Shown here: one piece after another, positions 50,798-59,144 of the stretch
Position numbering within the stretch: position 1 is the stretch's first letter
How the letters are laid out: each line of letters opens with the position of its first letter
Assembly: GCA_902619835.1 (NCBI GenBank)
Contig: CACNFS010000005.1
Span: 1 to 64,000 of the forward strand
DNA length: 64,000 nt
Source of the DNA: an uncultured Pelagibacteraceae bacterium
GTDB taxonomy: Bacteria > Pseudomonadota > Alphaproteobacteria > Pelagibacterales > Pelagibacteraceae
Direction: 5' to 3'
Notes under the pieces: generated by a model
What the model was told of the DNA's origin: nothing
The model's database searches: none
Seen by the model: the letters and a program-made list of their open reading frames with translations, nothing else
Translations under genes and position numbers: made by a program

Positions 50798-51696
50798 TGG
50801 AACTCTATATCAAACTGATAGACGTCATACTTCCGGTATTTTTTGTAATTGGAATAGGCTATTACCTTGGAAAAAAAGATCCAAATTTTAATACCGATTT
50901 TATAACTACATTGGCTGGTAACGTTGGTACCCCTGCAATGATTTTTTACACTATTACTTCAACAGGCGTAACTTTAGAAACATTTATGGAATATTTTTCA
51001 TATGCATTAATTATAATAGGCGGTTTTGCTGTAATAGGTTTAATTGTTCTTGCTTTAATGAAAAAGGACTTTGTAAGTGAACTTCCTCCTTTAATATTAC
51101 CAAATACTGGTAATATGGGTATACCAATTTGCTTATTTGCTTATGGTACAGAGGGTTTAGGTATAGCCTCAGCTATAGCATCAGTAATTATCTTGCTTCA
51201 CTTCACACTAGGGGTTCTTTTAGCAAAAAAGAGTTTTTCACTGAAAATATTAATTACTAATATGCCTATTTACGGGATAATAGCGGCTGTGATTGTTTTA
51301 TATTATGATTTGCAGGTCCCTGGTTATGTAGTTAATACCACGTTTTTATTAACCTACGCTACAATATTTCTAGTACTCATGTCCTTAGGAATAGCATTGA
51401 CAAAATTAAAAGTAGTATCATGGTTAAATGCATCTATTTTAAGTGGCGTAAGAATTATTATTGGTCCCTTAATTGGATTTAGTTTAATTAAATATCTAAA
51501 TCTTAGTGGATTAGCAGCTGGAGTGCTTTTAATTCAATCTGCAATGCCAAGTGCAATTTTAACTTATTTAGTGGGCTCTATGTATTCAGAGAAAAGGGTA
51601 GTCGATAGTATTGCTAGCGTTATAGTTACTTCCACACTAATGTCATTTATTACTATCCCGTTTGTTGTTTATCTAAGTCTTAAATATTTTCAATAA
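50797..51696 (+). CDS. AEC (auxin efflux carrier) family transporter
   Basis: 299 aa; multi-TM; PLILPNTGNMGIPICLFAYG, QSAMPSAILTYLVGSMY. Confidence 0.87.
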   Translation: MELYIKLIDVILPVFFVIGIGYYLGKKDPNFNTDFITTLAGNVGTPAMIFYTITSTGVTLETFMEYFSYALIIIGGFAVIGLIVLALMKKDFVSELPPLILPNTGNMGIPICLFAYGTEGLGIASAIASVIILLHFTLGVLLAKKSFSLKILITNMPIYGIIAAVIVLYYDLQVPGYVVNTTFLLTYATIFLVLMSLGIALTKLKVVSWLNASILSGVRIIIGPLIGFSLIKYLNLSGLAAGVLLIQSAMPSAILTYLVGSMYSEKRVVDSIASVIVTSTLMSFITIPFVVYLSLKYFQ

Positions 51697-52106
51697 ATAC
51701 AATAACTTACGTTAAATAATTAAAGCAATATATCAGGTAATAAGTAAGTATTACTTACATATAAAGAGGATAATCCACGTATACATTGAAAAATTACACT
51801 CTAGTAAAAAAAAATCAAAGATTAATAAAAAAAAAGCATTTAAAATTAGTGTTTTAATAAGAAAAAAGACAAAATTTGAATAATGACAGGTCAAAAAACA
51901 TTGAAAATATGGTGTTATAAAGCAATTTACTAGTGTTAGTAATCAACAATTCTACAAGCTTTGCGTTTATTGAATATGCCATTTAAACGGCCATAGAGGG
52001 TGTTTTTTTTGCAATCATTGGTTTCTGAGTACAACTCACTGTTGTGTGGATAAAAAAAACAATGAAATAGGGGCCAATAGACCCGATCGCCCGTCAAATA
52101 ACAATT
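51697..52106. other. 410-bp non-coding island between convergent genes
   Basis: No ORF in track; contains GTAAGTA-T-TACTTAC (51744-51758) and TTACTA-GTGT-TAGTAA (51927-51942). Confidence 0.7.
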
Positions 52107-52382
52107 CTAGAGCTTAATACCCTCTTTTTTAAGCAGAAATCTCTTAGTTTTTATACCTCCTCTTCCTGAATAGCCGCCGAGCGTTCCGTCAGATCTTATT
52201 ACTCTATGACAAGGTATTTTGGGCGCAAAGGGGTTTTTTCCTATAGCATTAGCTACAGCACGTGCAGCAAGAGGTTTTCCAATGGCTTTTGCCACTTGAG
52301 AGTAGGTTTTAACGCTTCCACGAGGTATTTTCCTTAAATAAGCCCATACTTTAAGCTGAAATTTAGTACCTGTTAGCCTCAT
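52107..52382 (-). CDS. Minimal methylated-DNA--protein cysteine methyltransferase (MGMT/ATL C-terminal domain)
   Basis: 91 aa; active site PCHRVI, GGYSGRGGIKTKRFLLKKEG. Confidence 0.9.
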   Translation of the reverse strand: MRLTGTKFQLKVWAYLRKIPRGSVKTYSQVAKAIGKPLAARAVANAIGKNPFAPKIPCHRVIRSDGTLGGYSGRGGIKTKRFLLKKEGIKL

Positions 52383-52582
52383 TAGTCAAATAATAAGTAA
52401 ATTGTTAAAGATATTCCTAATAATACGCCAACTATTAAGCCTATAGCTATCATTTTTTTGCCCTTTGAACTCGAGTTGGTCCAGAAGTACGAGATTCCGT
52501 AAACCGCAACTATAAATACTACTATAGGAAGAATAAATTTAATCATGACTAAGAAATTATATCTATTGACATCTAAAATCAC
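52382..52582 (-). CDS. Small two-TM hypothetical protein
   Basis: 66 aa; two hydrophobic segments; abuts the MGMT gene on the same strand; likely start is an internal ATG. Confidence 0.5.
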   Translation of the reverse strand: MILDVNRYNFLVMIKFILPIVVFIVAVYGISYFWTNSSSKGKKMIAIGLIVGVLLGISLTIYLLFD

Positions 52583-52597
52583 TTAATATATTACTAA

Positions 52598-52616
52598 TGA
52601 TAATTAATTGTTATCA
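52598..52616 (+). promoter_or_regulatory. Inverted repeat TGATAA-N7-TTATCA between promoter-like TTGACA and recombinase ATG
   Basis: TGATAATTAATTGTTATCA; TTGACA at 52566-52571; ATG at 52625. Confidence 0.5.
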
Positions 52617-52624
52617 ATAATAAT

Positions 52625-53578
52625 ATGAATGAATTAGTTACAAATCTAAAAAAGCTTCATGAGGATACTTTAAACAACCTCAAGTTATCTAAGTCCAATA
52701 ACACGTTAAGAGCTTATAAATCGGACTTTAAAGACTTCGGTGAATTTTGCGCTAAACATGGACTTAGTTCAATGCCAACAGAACCTAAGATTGTATCGTT
52801 ATATCTTACCCATCTCTCTACAAGCTCAAAAATGAGCACTTTGAGACGTAGGCTTGTATCTATCGGAGTAGTTCATAAACTTAAAGGTCATTATTTAGAT
52901 ACAAAACACCCGGTTATTATTGAAAATTTGATGGGAATTAAAAGAAAAAAAGGAAGCATTCAAACAGGAAAAAAACCATTATTAATCAATCACTTAAAAA
53001 AAATAATTAATGTAATTGACGAACAAAAAATTGAAAAAATTAAAAAACTTAGAAATAGAACATTAATACTTATAGGTTTTGGTGGAGGCTTTAGACGTAC
53101 GGAATTAATTTCTATTGACTACGAGGACTTAGATTTTGTTGAAGAAGGTGTAAAAATAACATTAAGAAGATCTAAAACAGATCAGTTTGGAGAAGGTCTT
53201 GTAAAAGGTTTGCCCTACTTCACTAATGAAAAATATTGTCCAGTTACTAGTCTAAAAAATTGGATAAACTTATCACAAATAAAAACCGGACCAATATTCA
53301 GAAGATTTGCTAAAGGGGCGATACTAACAGGACACAGATTAACCGATCAATCTGTAGTATTAATCATAAAAAATTATTTAAAACTTGTAGGAATAGAGAG
53401 TCAAAATTATTCGGGTCATAGTTTAAGATCAGGTTTTGCGACAGTTGCAGCAGAGTCCGGTGCAGATGAAAGAAGTATAATGGCTATGACAGGACATAAA
53501 ACTACTCAAATGGTAAGAAGATATATTAAAGAAGCAAATATATTCAAAAATAACGCACTTAATAAAATAAAGTTATAA
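52625..53578 (+). CDS. Tyrosine recombinase/site-specific integrase
   Basis: 317 aa; GGGFRRTELISI, HSLRSGFAT, GHKTTQMVRRYI catalytic R-HxxR-H-Y set; SAM-like N-terminal domain. Confidence 0.93.
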   Translation: MNELVTNLKKLHEDTLNNLKLSKSNNTLRAYKSDFKDFGEFCAKHGLSSMPTEPKIVSLYLTHLSTSSKMSTLRRRLVSIGVVHKLKGHYLDTKHPVIIENLMGIKRKKGSIQTGKKPLLINHLKKIINVIDEQKIEKIKKLRNRTLILIGFGGGFRRTELISIDYEDLDFVEEGVKITLRRSKTDQFGEGLVKGLPYFTNEKYCPVTSLKNWINLSQIKTGPIFRRFAKGAILTGHRLTDQSVVLIIKNYLKLVGIESQNYSGHSLRSGFATVAAESGADERSIMAMTGHKTTQMVRRYIKEANIFKNNALNKIKL

Positions 53579-54472
53579 TTTAATCCATTCTTTTGGGAAA
53601 ATATCGATATTTGATGAAAATTTTAAATCATCAGCAGGACAAATACAAATTTTATTCTGGTTATTACTAAGATAAGCTGACCACCAATGAAAAGTTGAAG
53701 GGCCAACAATGTAATGTTTGCATAATGTACTTAAATAAAAGTCATTTAAAGTTTTATTTGTTAAATGATTAATAATTACAAAATTTTTTTGACTAGGAAA
53801 AAAATTTTGAAGATTAGTTGTATCATTAGAAAAAATATAAAATATTGGATTATCTATTTTTGATTTTATAACTTCAATGGCTTTATGAACATATCTTATA
53901 GTATTTTTTACAAAAAGATTTGATTTTTCCATTGATAATTTGTCTTTTTGTTTCTCACTAAATCGATGTTGTCTAATTGCTATAGAAACAGAATTTTCAC
54001 TTTTAATTTGATTTGGACTCAAAAAAAGATCATCTATATTTATAAATTTTATCTGAAATTGTTTTTTAATATCGTTTTTATATTCTTTAAAATATTTTTC
54101 AGATTCATAATACCCTTCAATAAAAACTGTATTATCAAATTTTAAATTACTATAATCCTCATATTTGGTTATTTTTTCTGAATATTTTCTTTCAATAATA
54201 AATTTTTTTTTACTTCTAAATATATCTGTTCTTTTTTTTATTTTGTGAATAAGATAGTCAAATAAATTGTTAGGTAATTCAGATTTATTTATAAATTTAG
54301 ATTCGATTTTGAATTGGTCTAATAAAAAAGATCTTATTTTAACTTTTTTGTAAGCACTGAGATTATCAATAAATAAATCATATCCTAATTTTTTTGATAG
54401 CGCGTATGCATTTGCATACATGAATAATTGATTTCCCAAACCTTCAGAAATTCTAACAACAAGTTTTTTCAT
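53573..54472 (-). CDS. GT11-like alpha-1,2-fucosyltransferase family protein
   Basis: SEGLGNQLFMYANAYALSKKLGYDL; YIVGPSTFHWWSAYLS. Confidence 0.85.
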   Translation of the reverse strand: MKKLVVRISEGLGNQLFMYANAYALSKKLGYDLFIDNLSAYKKVKIRSFLLDQFKIESKFINKSELPNNLFDYLIHKIKKRTDIFRSKKKFIIERKYSEKITKYEDYSNLKFDNTVFIEGYYESEKYFKEYKNDIKKQFQIKFINIDDLFLSPNQIKSENSVSIAIRQHRFSEKQKDKLSMEKSNLFVKNTIRYVHKAIEVIKSKIDNPIFYIFSNDTTNLQNFFPSQKNFVIINHLTNKTLNDFYLSTLCKHYIVGPSTFHWWSAYLSNNQNKICICPADDLKFSSNIDIFPKEWIKL

Positions 54473-54486
54473 GTAGAATATAAATA

Positions 54487-56619
54487 TTAATTATGCCAGA
54501 AATATTTCTTTTTAGACTCCAAACCTATTGTTTTTTCAATAATAAAATCGGCTACAACTGTAGAATTAAAATACTTCATGTATTTAACTTTTCCTTTTCG
54601 TGCAATAGATTTTCTAAGTTTCTCGTCTCTTGATATTTTTATTATTTTTTCTGAAAGATCATTTTCATTTTTATAAAAAACCATTTCTTTATCATCGAAA
54701 TAGTCTCTATATTTTGTTTTTTCATCTATTAAACAAACCAATCCATTCCCTACAATTTGTGTAATTCTATCACTGCTGTAATATTTTATAGCCTCTCCCC
54801 TGCTTAAATTTAATCCCATTTTTGCATTAGAGATTGTTTTAAAGTAATGATCTGCCCATATTGGTTGAATCTTATTTATTCCATAAATATCAAATTTTAT
54901 ATCTGGTGTTTTATTCTGAAGTTTATTTAAGAAATTAATTCTATCATCTATTTTCCCCGTTTTGAGAACACCTCTGTGCACCCCATGACTTAAGGCAAAA
55001 AAAACATCAACACTACAAGATTTTTTGAAATTATTAAGTGTTTCAAAAGACTCGTCACACGGATTAGGTATAAAAAAATTATTATTTGTTTTTGGAAGAA
55101 AATTTAGTGCAGAAGGACTTGTTGTTACGAATGTTGAGTCCATCAATTCAATTTTATCCAATATTCTTGTTTTATTTCTCTCATAGTCAGGTCCTTTTTT
55201 ATTTAAGGGATCTAAAAACCATTGCGCAAATTTTACGTTTGGATAATCATCTTTTAACTCTTGAATTTGCTCTTTTGTAATTAAATCGGCGTGTCCAGTT
55301 ATAATAATATCTGGCTTGTAGTTATAACAAGTTTTCTTTAATTTATCGTTTAAAATTTTAGACCCTTTCACATCTTTAAATGATTTATAGTATTTTTGTA
55401 TATCCCTATCACTAAAACCTAAGACACTGTGCCCAAGTCTTATAAATCCATTGTTAATTCTTCTTCCTGTATTAAAAAAAAGTCGGCCATCTAAACGTTC
55501 GTTAAAATTTGTGACGTGTAAAATTCTTAAATTTTTTTGTTTTGTTCTAATAAATATATTTTTATTCAAATTAAGCTTTTCTGATCTATAAGCGTCAATC
55601 ATTCTTGATACAAATTTATGAGTTAAATAGAAATTTCTGATTGATAAGGATTGTAATTTTTTTCTAAGATTTGAATTTTTGATTAAAAGCTCAAGAGTTT
55701 TTACTAAATTTTTTACGCTTAAACTTTTTAAAATTTTTGCATTAGTAACTGTTTCAGGTAATCCACCTTTATTTGTGATAATTACTGCACACCCATTTGC
55801 TGATGCTTCTAGACTAGTTCTTCCAAAAGGCTCCTCCCATCTAGAGCAAGCTACTGTTATACTTGTCTTTTTAAATATATTAAGTACTTCATTATGTTTT
55901 TTAAATCCCAAAATCCTTGCATTTATATGATTAAGAGTGATATTTTCTCTTTTTTCGTCTCCTATAATTATTGCAGACCAATCTCTATATTTATTTAAAA
56001 TGATTTTTATTGCCGCAGCAAAAACATCATAACCTTTTGCTTTATTTAATTTTCCTACAAAAGTAATCCATTTTTTTTTATTATTAATTATTGAAGGTGT
56101 ATTTTTCTTTGCAGATTGATAAAAAATGACCAATTTATTGCTATTTACAAATTTATTTTCTAAACCTTCTAAAAACCTTTTTTTAGACCAAGCACTATTA
56201 AAAATTATCTTATAACAAGTTTTAAGAAGTTTTTTTCTTTGATCAATTGTCTTTGATCCATCCATCGACAAGGGATCATTATGAAAAAATAATGTAAAAA
56301 TTTTATCTTTTACCTGTTTATTAAGGATGTGAATATAACTTGGACGATTATGTACCTCTATTAAAGAGGATCTATATTTCCTTTCTAGTTTAATAAATTT
56401 TTTTACGTAATTTTTTGTTTGACTTGAAAATAAATTCTTTTGTAAATTTATATTTACATATCTTATATTGAATTTTTTTTTAAAATTTGTATTTCCAAAA
56501 ACAGTTATTTCTTTCTTATATAAACTTATTTTAGAAGTTTCGTTAACGAACAAAGATACTGCACCAGGGTATTCAGGAGAGAAATTTTCCTTATAAGGTA
56601 GTAAAATTGAAATTTTCAT
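54487..56619 (-). CDS. Two-domain glycosyltransferase: N-terminal GT4-like, C-terminal CgeB-like
   Basis: 710 aa; GT4 FVGKLNKAKGYDVFAAA, EEPFGRTSLEASANGCAVI; second unit LHVTNFNERLDGRLFFNTGRRINNGFIRLGH, NLSRGEAIKYYSSDRITQIVGNG. Confidence 0.82.
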   Translation of the reverse strand: MKISILLPYKENFSPEYPGAVSLFVNETSKISLYKKEITVFGNTNFKKKFNIRYVNINLQKNLFSSQTKNYVKKFIKLERKYRSSLIEVHNRPSYIHILNKQVKDKIFTLFFHNDPLSMDGSKTIDQRKKLLKTCYKIIFNSAWSKKRFLEGLENKFVNSNKLVIFYQSAKKNTPSIINNKKKWITFVGKLNKAKGYDVFAAAIKIILNKYRDWSAIIIGDEKRENITLNHINARILGFKKHNEVLNIFKKTSITVACSRWEEPFGRTSLEASANGCAVIITNKGGLPETVTNAKILKSLSVKNLVKTLELLIKNSNLRKKLQSLSIRNFYLTHKFVSRMIDAYRSEKLNLNKNIFIRTKQKNLRILHVTNFNERLDGRLFFNTGRRINNGFIRLGHSVLGFSDRDIQKYYKSFKDVKGSKILNDKLKKTCYNYKPDIIITGHADLITKEQIQELKDDYPNVKFAQWFLDPLNKKGPDYERNKTRILDKIELMDSTFVTTSPSALNFLPKTNNNFFIPNPCDESFETLNNFKKSCSVDVFFALSHGVHRGVLKTGKIDDRINFLNKLQNKTPDIKFDIYGINKIQPIWADHYFKTISNAKMGLNLSRGEAIKYYSSDRITQIVGNGLVCLIDEKTKYRDYFDDKEMVFYKNENDLSEKIIKISRDEKLRKSIARKGKVKYMKYFNSTVVADFIIEKTIGLESKKKYFWHN

Positions 56620-56854
56620 TTTTTATTTTATTTCTTATTGCTCTATTTTTCTTTATATAATATTCTCTAGAAATTGCCTCTCTTTTCGATTTATAATGTT
56701 CTTTATAAATTAACCTCCAAGATCTTCCCCTAGTGAATTTAGCACCCTTACCATGATTATGTAGTTTAATCCTTTTGCTTAAATTATTGGTATAACCTAC
56801 ATATGTTATAGGTCTTGAACCCTTAGATTTGAGCATATAAACATAATAGCTCAT
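56591..56854 (-). CDS. GIY-YIG nuclease family protein (UPF0213-like)
   Basis: 87 aa; YYVYMLKSKGSRPITYVGYTNNLSKRIKLHNHGKGAKFTRGRSW. Confidence 0.92.
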   Translation of the reverse strand: MSYYVYMLKSKGSRPITYVGYTNNLSKRIKLHNHGKGAKFTRGRSWRLIYKEHYKSKREAISREYYIKKNRAIRNKIKNENFNFTTL

Positions 56855-56861
56855 TTAAAAA

Positions 56862-57653
56862 TTAATAACCTTTACTTGTGTCCTTTTCTTGATCTTTTTT
56901 CAGTTTACTTAATGCTGATTTAGATGCAGCTGTCATATATCGTTGATCAGATCCTATAGTTACTAATTGGAAACCTTTTTTTATCATTTTTTCCGCATAT
57001 TCTGGTTGACCGTTTTGAATACCTGCAATTATATTATTTTTCTTAGCATGGTCTAAAATCTTCATTATAACTTCGTATACCGGATCGCCTTCTGGTTTAT
57101 CAAAACTTGGGTTTTTCCCTAGAGCTAAACTTAAATCTGCTGGTCCGATGTATATTCCGTCAAGCCCAGGTGTACTCATTATTTCATCTAAGTTTTCCAA
57201 TGATTCTTTGGTTTCTATCATAGCAAATTTTAATATTTCATTATTAGCCTCGTCAGCATAGTCTGGTCCTCCGTAAACTAAACCTCTAATTGGACCATAG
57301 CTTCTATAACCATTAGGAGGATACATGCAAGCTTGGACAAAATTTTCAGCCTCTTTTTTATTGCTTACCATTGGACAAATGACTCCATAAGCTCCTGCAT
57401 CAAGAATTTTCATTATTTGGCCTGGCTCATTCCAATTTACTCTAGCCATAGGAACTACTTTAGTTGTAGATATCGCCTGCAACATCCCTACTGCATTTGG
57501 ATAATCTATAACTCCATGCTGCATATCTAAAGTTAAAGAGTCCCAATTTTGATTTGCCATCAACTCTGCAGTAAATGAATTTGGTATTTGAAGCCAACCG
57601 TTAACAGCAGATTTCCCTGATTTAAAAATCTCTTTTAGTTTATTTTTCCTCAT
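56862..57653 (-). CDS. HpcH/HpaI aldolase family protein
   Basis: 263 aa; SLTLDMQHGVIDY, GAYGVICPMVSN, MIETKESLENLDEI, GIYIGPADLSLALG. Confidence 0.92.
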   Translation of the reverse strand: MRKNKLKEIFKSGKSAVNGWLQIPNSFTAELMANQNWDSLTLDMQHGVIDYPNAVGMLQAISTTKVVPMARVNWNEPGQIMKILDAGAYGVICPMVSNKKEAENFVQACMYPPNGYRSYGPIRGLVYGGPDYADEANNEILKFAMIETKESLENLDEIMSTPGLDGIYIGPADLSLALGKNPSFDKPEGDPVYEVIMKILDHAKKNNIIAGIQNGQPEYAEKMIKKGFQLVTIGSDQRYMTAASKSALSKLKKDQEKDTSKGY

Positions 57654-59095
57654 TCGTATGAAATACCAAAGTGGGTATATTTTATATTTAAATAATCTTT
57701 TATTGCCATAGACCCACCTTCTCTACCATAACCAGTTTGCTTAATGCCTCCAAAGGGTGCCTCTGCTACTGCAACAACAGGAGTATTCACAGCTACACAA
57801 CCTGTTTCTAGTTTTTCAGATGCTTTATTAGCCTTTTTTAAATCGGTTGTGTAAACATAACTACATAAACCTAGATCATTATTGTTTGCTCTTTCCATCA
57901 CTTCATCAAAATCTTTAAAAGTTAAAATAGGAACTATTGGACCGAACGGTTCTTCTTTCATAACAGTAAAATTATCTTTTATATTATCAAATATTGTCGG
58001 TTCATAAAAATATCCTTTATTGAAATTTGCAGCTCTCTTTCCACCAAGTAAAACTTTGCCACCTTCTTTTTTCGTAGTCTCTACTAATTTTTCAACACCT
58101 TCTAATCGTTGTTTAGTACATAACGGACCAAGCAATGTATCCTTGTCCATACCGTTTCCAATTTTTAGTTTTTTTGTTTTTTCAACCATTAAATTTGCAA
58201 ATTCATCTTTCTTCTTTTCGTGTATATAAAATCTATTAGGTGATATACACACTTGCCCGTTATTTCTAAATTTTGAAGTTATTGCCATATCAGTAACTTT
58301 ATTTAAATCAACATCATCAAAAACTATAAAAGGTGAGTGACCACTTAACTCCATAGTTACTCTTTGAACTTTGTCTGCAGCTTGCTTTAAAATTAATTTA
58401 CCAACTCTTGTTGATCCAGTTATTGAAATTTTTTTTATTATATCTGACTTTATTAATTCTTCAGAAATGCCAGCTGGATCGCCTGATAATAAATTAACTA
58501 CTCCTGGAGGAACACCTGCCTCTCTACAAATATCAACTATCTCCATCACACTACCTGGTGTTATTACATCTGGCTTCACTATTACTGAACATCCTGCCGC
58601 TAAAGCGGTTGAAATTTTCCTTGAAGCAAGAATAACTGGAAAATTCCATGGAACCAAGGCTGCTACAACACCAACTGGTTGATACATAACGTGGATTTGA
58701 GTATTTGGAAATCTACTTTGATTTATTTCTCCAAAAATTCTTTTAGTTTCCTCTGAATTCCACTCAAATATATCAGCCGCACCACTTATTTCTCCTGGAC
58801 CCTCTGTTAATGGTTTTCCTACTTCAAGGGTCAACCATTTTGAAAGAACATTAACTCTTTTTCTTATTAAATCAGATATCTTTCTTATAATTTTAGATCT
58901 TTCCCAAGGAGACGTATTTTTCCAAATTTGTAAACCTATTTCAGCTGATTTAAGAGCTTTTTGAACATCTGAACTATTTGCTTTTGATGCCTTCCCTATT
59001 ACTTCTTCAGTCGCAGGATTAATGACATCATAAGTTTCACCACTTGCAGACTTTTGCCACTTTCCATCAATGAACTGTCCGTATTTATCGTACAT
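57650..59095 (-). CDS. NAD(P)-dependent aldehyde dehydrogenase
   Basis: 481 aa; VPWNFPVILASRKISTALAAGCSVIVKP, VTMELSGHSPFIV, NNGQVCISPNRFYIH. Confidence 0.93.
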   Translation of the reverse strand: MYDKYGQFIDGKWQKSASGETYDVINPATEEVIGKASKANSSDVQKALKSAEIGLQIWKNTSPWERSKIIRKISDLIRKRVNVLSKWLTLEVGKPLTEGPGEISGAADIFEWNSEETKRIFGEINQSRFPNTQIHVMYQPVGVVAALVPWNFPVILASRKISTALAAGCSVIVKPDVITPGSVMEIVDICREAGVPPGVVNLLSGDPAGISEELIKSDIIKKISITGSTRVGKLILKQAADKVQRVTMELSGHSPFIVFDDVDLNKVTDMAITSKFRNNGQVCISPNRFYIHEKKKDEFANLMVEKTKKLKIGNGMDKDTLLGPLCTKQRLEGVEKLVETTKKEGGKVLLGGKRAANFNKGYFYEPTIFDNIKDNFTVMKEEPFGPIVPILTFKDFDEVMERANNNDLGLCSYVYTTDLKKANKASEKLETGCVAVNTPVVAVAEAPFGGIKQTGYGREGGSMAIKDYLNIKYTHFGISYE

Positions 59096-59144
59096 ATATT
59101 ATTGTTGAATAAAGAATATTAATTAAATAGTTTATATTGAATTT

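Noticed and set aside
51882-51932. 16-aa ORF MTGQKTLKIWCYKAIY in the non-coding island
   Set aside because: Too short, no visible ribosome-binding site and no distinctive property; chance ORF not excluded.
58371-58682. 103-aa plus-strand ORF
   Set aside because: Antisense to the well-supported aldehyde dehydrogenase gene.
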